DNA from: Lycium barbarum
Lineage: Eukaryota; Streptophyta; Magnoliopsida; Solanales; Solanaceae
DNA: 64,000 bases
Direction: 5' to 3'
NCBI RefSeq assembly: GCF_019175385.1
Contig: NC_083337.1
Span: forward strand, 18,895,885 to 18,959,884
Shown: piece by piece, positions 11,501-21,773 of the stretch
Position numbering within the stretch: position 1 is the stretch's first letter
How the letters are laid out: each line of letters starts with the position of its first letter
Translations under genes and position numbers: made by a program
The notes under the pieces: model-generated
What the model was told of the DNA's origin: nothing
Databases searched by the model: none
The model's input: only the letters and a program-made list of their open reading frames with translations

Positions 11501-13842
11501 CAATAAGGGAATCATGCCTTTAGAAAGAAAGGGTTAACCTTAACATACCTCGTCGTCTCTTTAACTACTCAAAGCCTATCCTCCCGAGCTCGTAAATCTA
11601 CATTCAAGATGATTCACACTTCGGGTAAGTTGTGGTCAAACTAAATTAATAAATGAGCTAACGAAAATTGGGCAGCATTTCCCCTTATATCTTCTATTTC
11701 CTCCAACTCAAAAACAACTCCCAAAACCACAATAAAAACACCAACAATTCCATAAACAAAAGATTACATTCCCATCATACTCAATCCAATCCCAAACTTC
11801 TTTTCATGAACAATCCATAACATCAACTTCAATACAAGATTATACTCATAATTGTATACTGCAATTGCTTAACATCATTATTATCCCTCGTAACAAGATT
11901 ATACTCATAACATGCTAACAATTATAGTTCAAATTAATTTACAACTCAAAATATCATCAATTCATATTTGAACTTTTCCCCATAACTCTTTTCACTTTCT
12001 AAGGCTTGCTAAACCTTCAAATCAACTTAACATAAGAGATAAGATGAAGAACATACCTTCTATTTGAAGAATTTTAACTCACACAATTTGCTCCAAGACT
12101 TAATCCCCACAACTCCAAGTGAAAGCAAGAACCTCCAACTTTCATAAATTAACTTTGGTTTTCAAGGTTGATCTTCTCTTGATTTGATTTGGAATGATTT
12201 GGAGTGTTTATGGATGTTAAGGGAAGCTTAGAGAGACATTAGGGATTTATTTTGGGTGAAAAATGAAGCCTAGGTCGTGGAAATATCTATTTATAGGCTT
12301 AGGAAAAAAATTCTACCGACTTCCAATTTCTGGAAATTTCGGGAAAAGTATGGGTTACCGTTCATCCCGTACTTTGAAGTACGGGTTACTGTTCATCCCG
12401 TACATTGGAGGTAATTTTTTATTTTTTTTTAACTTTTTGGAAATTTCAGGTAAGGTACGTCCAAAATGTACGGGACGTACATTTTTGTATGGGTCGTACT
12501 TCATCCTATACTTCTCAGAATTGCGATCTGTTAGTTGCATTGGAAAGAAAACTCGCCGAACTTCAATTTACATAGGTTATGGATTCCGTAGCTCCTCATA
12601 TTCTAGGATATATGTCTCTCTCAAGTTGGACCAAAAATCCTGTCCAAAATTCTGCCAAGTTTTCCCAAATTTTCAACAAACTTATTTTCTTCGCTTCGCT
12701 TGATCCCGAAACCTTTAAATACTTGTGTAACACTTGTTAAAAGTCTTCCTTAACCTTATAGGGGTATCATAGCCTCTCTGGACTCACGTTAGTTTGCTTA
12801 CGATGACGTGGAAATTTACTAGGTGTAACAGTTCTTGATTTGGCTTTTGTCGATGTTATTAGCTCTTTTTATATTGATTCACTTGTAGGTGCTAAAGTCC
12901 ACTTTTATGGAGAGAGATGCACATTTGAAATGAATATATGTTAAGAGATTCAGCGGATCCCAATTTCTGTGACAGTTCCAAACAAACAAACGAGAAATGA
13001 ATCCATGGTTACTCTTTGGTATAATGAAGAATATAATTTGTCTTGAATGGCTTTATGTCTCATTGAATATTTCAATATTTAAATGAAAGACATCCAGGAT
13101 ATCTTTTTTTTTTCTTTCTGAGGAAAATGGCATATTTTATGACTTTCTAAGGGATTCTCTTTTAAAACAACATGTTCATGGGACAATCAATGCTGTGACA
13201 ACAGATTATTTTATCTTGTTCTTTCTTTACATGTACTAGCTACATTGACAATATGTGTTAGTTTTAACATTTCACTTTACAGGTGTTGGTTTTTCTTCCT
13301 CATATCATTAACAATGGATTTTTTTTTTTTGGGTTCTTTTGTTTGGTTTCAGCTATAAAGTGCTTCTTAATCCAAGCACGACGGATGTTGTTTGTACAAC
13401 TACAGCTGAAGCACTAGCTACGGGCAAAATAGTTGTATGCGCCAATCATCCATCGAATGAATTCTTCATGCAGTTTCCAAATTGCAGAACTTATGATAAT
13501 GGTGAAGGTTTTGTTAAAGCTACACTCGAGGCATTGGCTGATGAGCCTGCTCCTCTGGCTGATAAACAGAGGCATGAACTTTCCTGGGAAGCAGCAACTG
13601 ATCGATTTATGAATTCAGCACAGCTGGACGTCGTGCCAATAAAGAAAATAGCAAAGACTGGTTCGAAATCTTTCCTCTCCACATCGTTAAGTTTGAAGAA
13701 AAAACTCGAGGATGCATCAGCGTCGGTACATTTCATGGGGACTGGATTTCTGAGTTCACAACCGGATGAAGAGCAATGTAAAGAGCTGGGATTAGCCATT
13801 CCTTCAAAGAAAAAGGGATTTTCTTCTGGAAGATGGATATGA
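5524..13842 (+). CDS. DGD2: Digalactosyldiacylglycerol synthase 2
   Basis: Coding exons are 5524-5805, 6727-6990, 7370-7719 and 13353-13842 (1386 bp, 461 aa; Arabidopsis DGD2 is about 473). All junctions are GT-AG with phases 0, 0 and 2. DGD2 transfers galactose from UDP-galactose onto monogalactosyldiacylglycerol at the outer plastid envelope and is the isoform linked to phosphate starvation. The N-terminus (IAIYTTASIPWLTG, residues 8-21) starts the GT4-type fold directly, without the long N-terminal extension of DGD1. Other family landmarks are LEEPEHLTWFHHGKRW and HTNYLEY in exon 2, NVHGVNPKFL and GAYYIGKMLWSKGYKELL in exon 3, and the NPSTTDVVCTTTAEALATGK nucleotide-sugar block (residues 305-324, Glu318 the likely catalytic acid) in exon 4. 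No frame disruption is seen. Intron 3 is 5.6 kb because of an inserted solo LTR and a MITE. Confidence 0.95.
5806..7369 (+). other. DGD2 introns 1 and 2
   Basis: Intron 1 (5806-6726) and intron 2 (6991-7369) are U-rich plant introns with GTAAAT and GTATGA donors and GAAG and ACAG acceptors. I see no mobile element or RNA gene in them. Confidence 0.7.
7855..8240. mobile_element. hAT-like MITE in DGD2 intron 3
   Basis: The left end AGGGTTTGTTTGGTATGAAGGAAAA and right end TTGATCAACCAAACATGGGAAACTTGG are roughly inverted. The interior carries self-complementary GGAAAATG/CATTTTCC words. The G-rich tract listed next lies inside it. Directly after it, a 22-bp unit (CCCTTAGTCTTTTTGGTGTAAA) is repeated in tandem at about 8229-8275. 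Confidence 0.4.
8005..8072 (+). other. G-rich tract, candidate G-quadruplex
   Basis: About 68 bases with nine or more runs of three to six G separated by 1-4 bases (GGGGTGGGGTGGGAGTGGGG and more) on the DGD2 sense strand. The pattern fits the G3+N1-7 rule several times over. It would be present in the unspliced intron RNA. Confidence 0.6.
9661..9710 (-). mobile_element. TS SINE / RTE tail fragment
   Basis: AACAACAACAACATACCCAG...ATCCCACAAAGTGGGGTCTGGGG is the reverse complement of the CCCCAGACCCCAC...GGGAT...(TTG)n tail found in full at 53537-53938. Only about 50 bp is left, severely 5'-truncated, in DGD2 intron 3. An A-tract of about 23 bases lies nearby, at about 9009-9031. Confidence 0.65.
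10350..12830 (-). mobile_element. Solo LTR A (2481 bp) in DGD2 intron 3
   Basis: It begins TGTCACGACCCAG and ends AGGTGTAACA, so on the minus strand it is the 5'-TG...CA-3' LTR starting TGTTACACCT. The flanks are GATCT (10345-10349) and GTTCT (12831-12835), a 5-bp target duplication with one change. No gag or pol frame and no second LTR is present. A minus-strand TATA box, TATAAATA, lies at 12288-12295, with the palindromic block of the next entry directly upstream of it. Ends of this type belong to abundant Solanaceae LTR elements, probably Ty3-gypsy. The promoter would fire antisense to DGD2. Confidence 0.85.
12348..12500 (-). repeat. Palindromic word block in U3 of LTR A
   Basis: The block is built from CCCGTAC and its complement GTACGGG. 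CCCGTAC-TTTGAA-GTACGGG forms a hairpin near 12366-12385, followed by TACTGTTCATCCCGTAC, then GGTACGTCC...GTACGGGACGTAC and GTATGGGTCGTAC. It ends about 50-60 bp upstream of the minus-strand TATA box at 12288-12295. Confidence 0.75.
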
Positions 13843-14921
13843 GAGGCATAGTCTGCAGGCTGGTATCTTGAAAGCATGATGCAAATTGTTTGTCATTAGT
13901 GTTAATATTTCTCTTTCTTTTTTTTTTTTTTTTTTTTTTGGACAGCCAACAATGTAGTCTTTTCTGTTGAAGTGAAGGATTTGCTGTTTAGAATTAACAA
14001 TCATTCAATTTGTTGTTGAATAAGATTCTTTGGTTGTTATAAAAACATGACATTAATGGCTCGTTTGATTGTTGGTTAGAGTTATGCAGGGATTAGTTAT
14101 ATAAAGTTCAGGAATCCACGTATACATTATTTCATCTTCTACCCTACATAAAAACAAAACTCATTGACACATAACTTATACCTGATTTATTTAGGTAGGA
14201 TTGTAAAACGGAATCAAATACCGTACTTGGTATGTTTGAAATTTATACAAAGTCCACTACTAAAAAGCTACCAAATATCATATTAGCTATGGCAATTTTA
14301 ATACATGAATAATTCTCTCCATAACCAACAACTGAATGACCACTAAAGGTGAAATGAAAAGTTTTTATCGAGTCAAAAAGTTTTCAAATACCGTATTACT
14401 ACTATTCTTTCTGAAATATATTACTGCAAGAATATCACATAAGTCATAAGGCATTGAGAAAGAACAACTCCTATGCAAATGCAGTTCCAAAGAGGAAAAA
14501 AAAAAAATGAAACAAGAGGCAGACACATATATGCTTTTATTGTAGCAGAATTTCCAGCTAACCCAAATTCTCAGAGTAATTAAAAAAAAAAAAAATCTCA
14601 AAGTCAGTTACTATTACGTAACAAAATATAAAACTAAGGGGACTCCCCATGCAAACAGACAAATTTACCCCTGACATAACTAACTCCTTCAACCACCTTT
14701 CAAATTTTTGGCTCGTGGCTTCCTAATCCATTTTCTCAGCTCCTCCTAATCCAAAGACAATAATATTTTATTTCCAAGAAATCAAACCAAATATTCTTTT
14801 GTCAGCTCGTACGGTTGAATTACAAAGTCTGTTAGTTTTCCACGCGTCAATTTGGAATCATATCTGATTCTGCATTTCACCAATCTTTGAAGATTTTTCG
14901 TTTTTATAGTAAAATATAAAA
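13843..14921. other. DGD2 3' end and CLB1 promoter spacer
   Basis: This is the 1.1-kb spacer between two genes on the same strand. It begins with the DGD2 3' UTR, which contains a T-tract of about 23 bases at 13917-13939. A MITE-like stretch starts GGCTCGTTTGATTG at about 14059. The last 200 bases before 14922 should contain the CLB1 leader. I could not pick a convincing TATA box. Confidence 0.5.
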
Positions 14922-15166
14922 ATGGGATTGATATCGGGGATATTAATGGGGATGATATGCGGGATCGGTATAATGTTCGGTTGGCAATATATGATGAGGT
15001 ATCGTAGCCGCAAGCGAATCGCCAAGGTAACTTTGTCAACAATTTCTGTTATATTGTGTTTCGATTGGCATGTTGTAATGTCGAGTTATGTTTTAATTTT
15101 CTCGTCAAAAATATTATGAGGAGTAATTTTCATCTCTGGAATTTGTCAAACTTAAGAGCTCTGAAG

Positions 15167-15199
<33 letters not shown>

Positions 15200-18100
15200 G
15201 TGTCTGAAATAGGTAATGATTTTGGGGGAGTGTTTTTGAATTAAGTTCAAGTTGGTGCTTCTGATGGGATAGTGCATTGATAGTAAGACATAGCTCAAAA
15301 TAATTTGTCTAACTTTGGAGTTGGGAAGCCTAATTTTTTTTAATTTTTTTTACTGAAATAGGTACTCCCTCTGTCCCAATTTGTTTGACACTTTTCGCTT
15401 TCCGAGAATCAAACTTCTTAATTTTGATTGTGTGTTTGAACACAGAATCTCTACAATTTTCAAAATAAAATTTTCATATTTGGAAACTACGTAAATAGTA
15501 TTATAAGTCACCATAATTAATAATTTAAAAGACATACTCCCTCTGTCCCAAAAAGATTGTCCTCCTTTTCATTTTAGTCTGTCCCAAAAAGACTGTTCCC
15601 TTTCTATATTTAGAAACAATTTAACTTTATTAGATGATTTACAGCCACACAAATATCTATGGCTTGTTTTGGACCACACATTTCAAAAGTCTTCTTTTAT
15701 TTCTTAAACTTTGTGCAAAGTCAAAAGAGGACAATCTTTTTGGGACGGAGGGAGTATGAAAAAATAATGGTCAAAGAACAACTCGTTTGACTCTCGAAAA
15801 GCGAAAAGTGTCAAACAAATTGGGACGGAGGGAGTAATAATTTTGAGAGTGATTTGGAATTAATTAAGTTCAAGTTGCATTGGCAGCTTGGTGCACAAAG
15901 CATCCTGCGTTAGCAGGGTTCGGGGTGCGGCTCTAGGGTTGTTATGTAAACAATCTACGCTAACGCAAGCATTAGTGGCTGCTTCCACGGCTCGAATCTG
16001 TGACCTATAGGTCACACAGAGATAACTTTACCGTTACTCCCATGATGGACTAGTGCATTGCTAAAAGAAAATACACACTGCTATCATAAAAGGATACAAA
16101 TATGAAGCCTTTGGTACCTAATAAAACATGGATTAATGGAGATGAAATTTCTGGCTTGAAGTTAGGATTGTCAGCAATGAGTATATTGAGGGCCTTTAAG
16201 AAGCCATGTACTATCTAAAGTTGCTGGTCAAAATTAAACATAAAATGGATAAATTTCTCAGACTTTGCCCATGGCATCGATCCGTTTTACAACAACAACA
16301 ACATATCCAGTGTGATTCCACAAGTGGGGTCTGGGGAGGGTGGGGTGTACGCAGACCTTACCCCTACCTTTGTGAGGTAGAGAGGTTGTTTCCATAGACC
16401 CTCGGCTCAAGAAAAACTTTTTTCAAAACAGGTTTGAAGAATACAAGATTATAAAAAAAGATATGATGAAAATATCAAAGAAAAGCAAAGTATTGACCGC
16501 CAAAAAATGCCATCGATCCGTTTTATTATAATGTAGCTAGGCTGTAGTGAAAATTTCTTTAATTGAATTGTTATTCACTCTGCTGTTGCTTGGGCTTAAT
16601 TTATTGATAGTTTTGATGCTTGATTCTCTTATTTGCTCCATATGTATTGATAGTTCAGTTTCTCCCCATGTGCTTTTCCTACAAGAGTAAGAACTAGCCA
16701 CTGTGATTGCAAAATTTATTTGGTGCTCCTCATCATGCTTGTTGAACATAGAATTTAAATTACAGATATGCATGTTGCTTTCCTTTCTGAAAGACTGGTA
16801 TTTGATCTCTTCATTTTGTTTTAATGCTTTAACAGGCAGTGGATGTAAAACTAATGGGCTCCCTAAACAGGGATGATCTAAAGAAAATATGTGGCGATAA
16901 GTTCCCTGAATGGATATCATTCCCAGTTTTTGAACAGGTTGGATATTGGCTTTACTTTTTCCGGTTTCTCCTGCATATGATCTTTGAAGTTCATAGCTCT
17001 GAGAATCTTTTATTCTGCCATCTTTTAATATAACTTTTAACCACCATACTGACTAATTTAACACTATAATGTCTCATTAACAGTTTGATGCCATATTTAA
17101 GACTAGAAATCTATTTCATTGTGAATAGATGTTTTTAACACCTTGATAGAAGAGCCTTATGGTGGCATTATTAAAATTAATTTTCTCATATTTGTTTCAC
17201 GCTGGCAGGTCAAATGGTTGAACAAACAATTGAGCAAACTGTGGCCATTTGTTGCTGATGTAAGCTTTTACACCTATCTTTGGTATCCTGTGCAATTTTT
17301 TCTTTGTAAGTCAGGTTTTGTAACTTCAATAGTAATATTAATTGTGATTACGTTGGAGATTCTCTTTGATTATCAGCATATAAAATGTCTCTTCTGATGA
17401 TCCCCAAGTCTTTTCTCCTCTCTAGAGAATATATCTTTCAATAATGTCACCATGTCTTAGTATTCTACTTCTCTTGAGGATTAGGGAACTTCCACAAGAC
17501 ATTTATGATGCTGATCCTTAACATAATCTATAAGAATTTTAAGTTTTCATGTGTTGGTATTTGATGCTAATGCTTCTGGTACGACATATCGAAGTTGTTT
17601 ACAGACTTGGCAGAGCCCTATTAATGTTTTATGTGGAAGAAACGGTATCGAAGTTGAATTTAAGTTTGGGAGATAGGTTGAGATGCAGTAGGCATAGAAT
17701 CTCTTTTTCATAAACTTGAGCAGATGGAACTTTTGTTTTGTGTACAGTATCTTAGTTGACTCCTGTGTGCACTGAGACTGGAAATTTGCTTTATGTACCT
17801 CATCCATTATGATGGTTAGCACTCTGGATGGATAATTTAAATGTTAAAACTTTTCTAGAAATATTTGTTTTGTACTATTCAACCTCGATTTTGTGACACC
17901 ATAAATCTAATAATCTCTGAAATATGTCACTGTGCAGGCAGGAGAAGCTATCATAAAAGACTCTGTTGAACCTATTTTAGAAGATTATCGACCTCCTGGA
18001 ATTTCTTCAATGAAGTTCAGCAAACTGTCCTTGGGAACTGTGGCTCCTAAAATTGAAGGTAGCAACATAAACCTATCCTCTATTGTTATGTTCTGTCTTA

Positions 18101-21100
18101 TTAGACATTCTACTGAAGAATCTATAACCACATACTTAGTGATTTCTCCATTGTTTATTAATTCATACTCCAGTGCAATTAAATTAATTTATCTATACCG
18201 AACGTTTCTTTGGTAAAGATGATGTTTAGTTGTTTAAGTTTACCTCCACCATTAAATGTTATTCATGTGTAATACCTAATTAATACAGGTATTCGAGTTC
18301 AAAGCCTTAAAAAAGGTCAAATTATTATGGATATTGACCTCCGATGGGGTGGTGATCCCAATATTGTTATAGAAGTTGATGCAGTGGTTGCTTCTATACC
18401 TATTCAGGTTTGGTGCCTCAACTCTTCTGTCTAATTTGCTGAGGACAATTTTACTGATTACTGAGTTTTCTAGCAAGCAGTTGTACTGACCTTAACCAAA
18501 TTGGTTTCAGTTGAAAGATCTTCAAGTCTTCACTGTTATTCGTGTCATATTCCAACTAGCTGAGGAAATTCCCTGCATTTCTGCAGTTGTTGTTGCTTTA
18601 CTTTCTGAGGTATAACATAGATTATATGAGCAAATTTGCTTCTTTTATTCTTCAATTTGTGTTGTTTCTAATATAGACTCCATGAGAACATGCGCCGAAG
18701 TTTATTCAAAATTTGATCTGAAGTGTCTGTCGAGAGACTAAGCAGTAGTTCGAGAGACAATGCAATTTACAGACAAGTTTAAGGGTCTGTCGATGTATGA
18801 AGCCTTAATGTTTTTTATAATTTGATAGTACGACATGTTAACTGAACTTGATTCAAGAATAAAAAATCAGATCATTACAAGAAAATGAATATTAAGTCAT
18901 GAACTTTAACCATGGACACAAATTTCAATTCGTCCTTTCTGGTTAGTTGGCAAATCATGTATATTGGACTTGTGCCAAGATAGACTAAACTCAAAATTCT
19001 TCTAGAACAAGTATAGAAGTGCCAACTAGCACTTTGTCGCATGACTCTGGATGCTTCATCTTGTTAAATTATCTTGATTGGTTTACGGTTCTGTTTTAAG
19101 TGGCAAAAGTATAGCCCCTTTCAGCTGGATTTATGAGAAACTTATTCCTGATAGACATTTGAATGATTGATACCTTGTTTATCCAACCAGCCAAAGCCAA
19201 GAATTGATTATACTTTAAAAGCTGTTGGTGGAAGTTTAACAGCTCTTCCTGGACTTTCTGACATGATAGAAGTAAGTGTTAACAATGTGCCTCTAGCAAT
19301 ACATTTCATATTTCAAATCTTCCCCCTCAGCCTAACACTGGTGTTGTTTCTCACTGAAAGGACACTGTAGATTCAATTGTAACAGATATGCTAGAATGGC
19401 CTCACAGAATTGTTGTACCAATTGGAGGCTTACCTGTGGATATCAGGTATCTTCAATTTCCCAATTTTCTTGTCCACAGGCTAATTATCATGCGGTTTAT
19501 CTTTGGGCTTTTTAAATTTTTTTCCCGTTGGCTAAAATTAATTACATGCGCTAGCCAAATTATACGAAAGATATACACTGATTATGTATACTATATGTAT
19601 ATATATGTATATTATATGTATACAATATATATATTTATACTTAAATAGGAAACCTATACATTTGCTTGTTATTTTGTAAATTAGATCGCCAAACGCATTG
19701 GACTGTAATGATCTCTTTATTTTTTCAATCTTCATAATACTGAAATAATAGGCAGAAGTTGGGTGCTTCCTTTTGCTTTCTTCTCTGTGTGTGCACATCC
19801 ACAATATTTATTTATTTTCCCAACTCTTCTTATTTAATTTGGTTTATTTTCATCAATTTGTTTGACATGGTGCTGTAAGTAAGTTGTCTTTTGCCAATCT
19901 ATTGACAAGGTGCGCAAAGGCTGAGCGGGATTTCAACTTTATGAGTTTTGAATTTAAGAACGATGATTTCAAGTGTTAATAAATGTGTTGTAAACTTAAT
20001 ATTTGCAGTTGCGGAGCCACATTGCTCAATTTTTTTACTTATTATACATGTATATTACAATCCAAAAATAATAAAATGCTTGATAAATACAAGGGTTGAA
20101 TTCCATTGACTTGAAATAGAAGCTTGATATAATCGATTTTTATAAAAGTTGAATCCCCTTAATGAAATTTTTAGCTCCGTCACTGAATATTTGTACTTAT
20201 TTAATGAATTTCATAATACAAATACTATTTGAACAAAAACTATTGGTTTGGCGAACCCGTATCCAGGCCTGCTGAACTATTGTTCTGTCTTTTGTGTACT
20301 GCATTTCCCTGGGGCTGGAGTCCATTGCCTGTATTTCAAGGCCTTCCCAAATCTGTCATGTTCTTCTGAATATGGAACGTAAATGCTAGGTCATCAAACT
20401 GATTTTAATTGTTGTTTCTGTGTCCATGCAGCGATTTGGAGCTTAAGCCACAGGGGAAACTAACAGTAACTGTAATGAGGGCTACAAACTTAAAGAACCA
20501 AGAAATGATTGGAAAATCTGACCCATATGTGGTCGTGTATATTCGTCCACTGTTTAAGTTTAAGACAAAAACCATTGATAACAACCTAAATCCTGTTTGG
20601 GATGAGACATTTGAGTTGATTGCAGAAGACAAGGAGACTCAGTCTCTCTTCCTAGAGGTTTAATTACAACATCCATCTCTCTTTTTATTTTGTTCCTGAA
20701 GTGTGATAAATTTAGCCTTCTCATTCTGTTTTTCTTGTTACATTCGTGACTTTGAACAGGTCTTTGATGAAGACATTGGAGAAGATGATCGAATGGGTGT
20801 CACGAAGTTGCCTCTGAATGAACTTGAAGCCGAAACTCCAAAAGAAATAGAATTAAGGTTGCTGCCAAAATTTGATATGCTCAAAGTCAAAGATAAGAAG
20901 GATAGAGGAACTATTACCATCAAGGTACACAACAAAATCATAGTTTTTGTCATGATCCTCCGTTTTAACTGTCCTATTTGTTTACTTTGGTTTTCTCCGC
21001 CTTTAAGACAATTACTGATCTAGAATGTAGATGCTATGAGTCTGAGTTACGAAAGTAGTTTTGCAATGTATATCTAGCTCTATCTATACTTGGTTTCCAC

Positions 21101-21169
21101 CCCAAAGCATAGAATAAAGCTTTTGAATAATGGGTTCAATTGAACCCTAGTATATTCGACATGGATCAA

Positions 21170-21202
<33 letters not shown>

Positions 21203-21773
21203 TATTTCACTTTCATTTATAAATCCTGCTCGCCTACTTAGAGGTGGATTCGAACCACTAACACAAGGATTTTCAGTCCTATGCTCGAAAGAGCGGAGCT
21301 ACCTGAACCACTTTCCTACAGTCTATTTTCTTCATCGAATAGCGCCCTACCTTACATATATAGCCCAAATTTCGAAAATACAATAAGTTCAGTGTTAGGA
21401 ACTTTAAAGATTAAACGAATCAATTTGTTATCACACATTATGGTGCCAAAAAATGCAGATACTGTACCATGAGTTCAGCAAGGAAGAGCAATTAGCAGCA
21501 CTGGAGGAAGAGAAGAGGATCATAGAAGAAAGGAAGCAACTAAAAGCAGAAGGTGTAATTGGAAGCTCAATGGAAGCACTTGATGGTGCAGCAGCATTAG
21601 CTGCATCAGGTGCCGGTGCGGCGGGCAGTAAGCTAGGTGCTGGTGTAAAGGTAGTAAAAAGTGGACTAAACAAAACCAAAAAGTTCATGGGAAGAACCTT
21701 CACTGCACAATCAAATAATCACAAGAAAAGTGGTTCTGGTTCCTCTCCGACAGGAAATGTTGTTCAAGATTAA
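14922..21773 (+). CDS. CLB1: SMP-C2 lipid-binding protein, CLB1 / NTMC2T4 type
   Basis: Exons are 14922-15026, 16836-16937, 17209-17259, 17938-18058, 18289-18407, 18511-18609, 19191-19271, 19361-19446, 20432-20657, 20760-20924 and 21459-21773 (1470 bp, 489 aa; Arabidopsis At3g61050 is about 510). All junctions are GT-AG and in phase. Residues 1-25 are a hydrophobic anchor (MGLISGILMGMICG). An SMP lipid-tunnel domain spans about 65-250 (DYRPPGISSMKFSKLSLG, LRWGGDPNI, EIPCISAVVVALL, EPKPRIDYTLKAVGGSLTA). A single C2 domain spans about 257-375 and keeps acidic loop residues (Asp285 in GKSDPY; Asp333 and Asp335 in VFDEDIGEDD), so Ca2+-dependent membrane binding is likely. The tail has a Glu/Lys-rich coil (EEQLAALEEEKRIIEERKQ), an Ala/Gly-rich run and a basic end. 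The family acts at ER/Golgi membrane contacts. The start is the only in-frame ATG before the anchor. Confidence 0.95.
15365..15834. mobile_element. Stowaway MITE, outer
   Basis: The terminal inverted repeats start CTCCCTCTGTCCCAATTTGTTTGACACTTTTCG in outline and close with the matching ...TTGGGACGGAGGGAG, flanked by TA on both sides (15363-15364, 15835-15836). This is the classic Tc1/mariner-derived Stowaway signature. Removing the inner element gives about 250 bp. Confidence 0.9.
15537..15754. mobile_element. Stowaway MITE, inner (nested)
   Basis: CTCCCTCTGTCCCAAAAAGA at the left and TCTTTTTGGGACGGAGGGAG at the right form the inverted repeats, with TA at 15535-15536 and 15755-15756. It lies entirely within the outer Stowaway and has a different subterminal sequence, so a second subfamily jumped into the first. 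Confidence 0.9.
15880..16050 (-). mobile_element. tRNA-derived SINE, minus orientation
   Basis: Read on the minus strand there is an A-box-like AGTAACGGTAAAG followed by GTGTGACCTATAGGTCACAG and a B box ATTCGAGCCG. The body continues with GCAGCCACTAATGCTTGCG and ends with GCACCAAGCTGCC. This matches a very common Solanaceae SINE body. The pol III boxes are slightly decayed. Confidence 0.7.
16290..16510 (-). mobile_element. TS SINE / RTE-tailed retroposon with 15-bp target duplication
   Basis: The element is flanked by perfect copies of CATCGATCCGTTTTA (16275-16289 and 16511-16525). On the minus strand it ends with the family tail GAGCCGAGGGTCTATGGAAA, GGTAGGGGTAAGGTCTGCGTAC, CCCTCCCCAGACCCCAC and (TTG)n. 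At 221 bp it is probably 5'-truncated. The long exact duplication is typical of LINE-driven target-primed insertion. Confidence 0.85.
19545..19715. repeat. AT-rich dispersed repeat, copy 2
   Basis: It is related to 4013-4215: GCGCTAGCCAAATTATACGAAAG, a palindromic TATGTATATATATG core, then TTGTAAATTAGATCGCC and TTGGACTGTAATGATC. It lies in CLB1 intron 8. Confidence 0.5.
20005..20185. mobile_element. Short TIR repeat (GCAGTTGCGGAGCCA end)
   Basis: The inverted ends are GCAGTTGCGGAGCCA and, from the other strand, CAGTGACGGAGCTA. It is about 181 bp with an AT-rich interior, in CLB1 intron 8, and belongs to the same family as 2625-2808 and 43885-44530. Confidence 0.55.
21170..21202. repeat. (CA)n microsatellite
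   Basis: About 33 bases of nearly uninterrupted CA repeat in CLB1 intron 10, immediately upstream of the tRNA-Phe relic. Confidence 0.9.
21233..21308 (-). pseudogene. Relic of a mitochondrial-type tRNA-Phe(GAA)
   Basis: On the minus strand the sequence runs GTTCAGGTAGCTC, then a damaged D arm, then GGACTGAAAATCC (anticodon arm with GAA), a TTGTGTTAG variable region, GTGGTTCGAATCCAC (T arm) and CTCTAAG. This is the order and wording of plant mitochondrial trnF-GAA, with the D loop altered and a few extra bases near the 3' end. It sits in CLB1 intron 10. It is either a nuclear mitochondrial DNA fragment or the head of a SINE built on that tRNA. It is not expected to be functional. Confidence 0.6.

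Larger units (their letters stand above)
10106..12962. repeat. Tandem duplication of intron sequence, second copy split by LTR A
   Basis: Copy 1 is about 10106-10293 (AGAGGTCTTTTCACGAACC ... GGATTTGACTTTTGCC ... TGCACATTTGAAATGAATAT). Copy 2 begins near 10294 (AAGAGGTTGTTTCATGAACC), is interrupted at 10349, and resumes at 12831 (TTGATTTGGCTTTTGTC ... TGCACATTTGAAATGAATAT), ending near 12962. The two are roughly 80% alike. Copy 1 therefore shows the sequence of the target site before solo LTR A entered. Confidence 0.75.
15027..16835 (+). other. CLB1 intron 1
   Basis: This 1.8-kb intron holds a T-tract of about 28 bases at about 15172-15199, two nested Stowaway MITEs, a minus-strand tRNA-derived SINE and a minus-strand TS/RTE-tailed retroposon, all listed separately. 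Outside these elements nothing is recognisable. Confidence 0.7.

Noticed and set aside
12263..12703. 146-codon open frame on the plus strand
   Set aside because: It lies wholly in U3 of solo LTR A across the palindromic block, has no recognisable domain and is opposite in strand to the LTR promoter.
13491..13877. 128-codon minus-strand frame
   Set aside because: Shadow of DGD2 exon 4.
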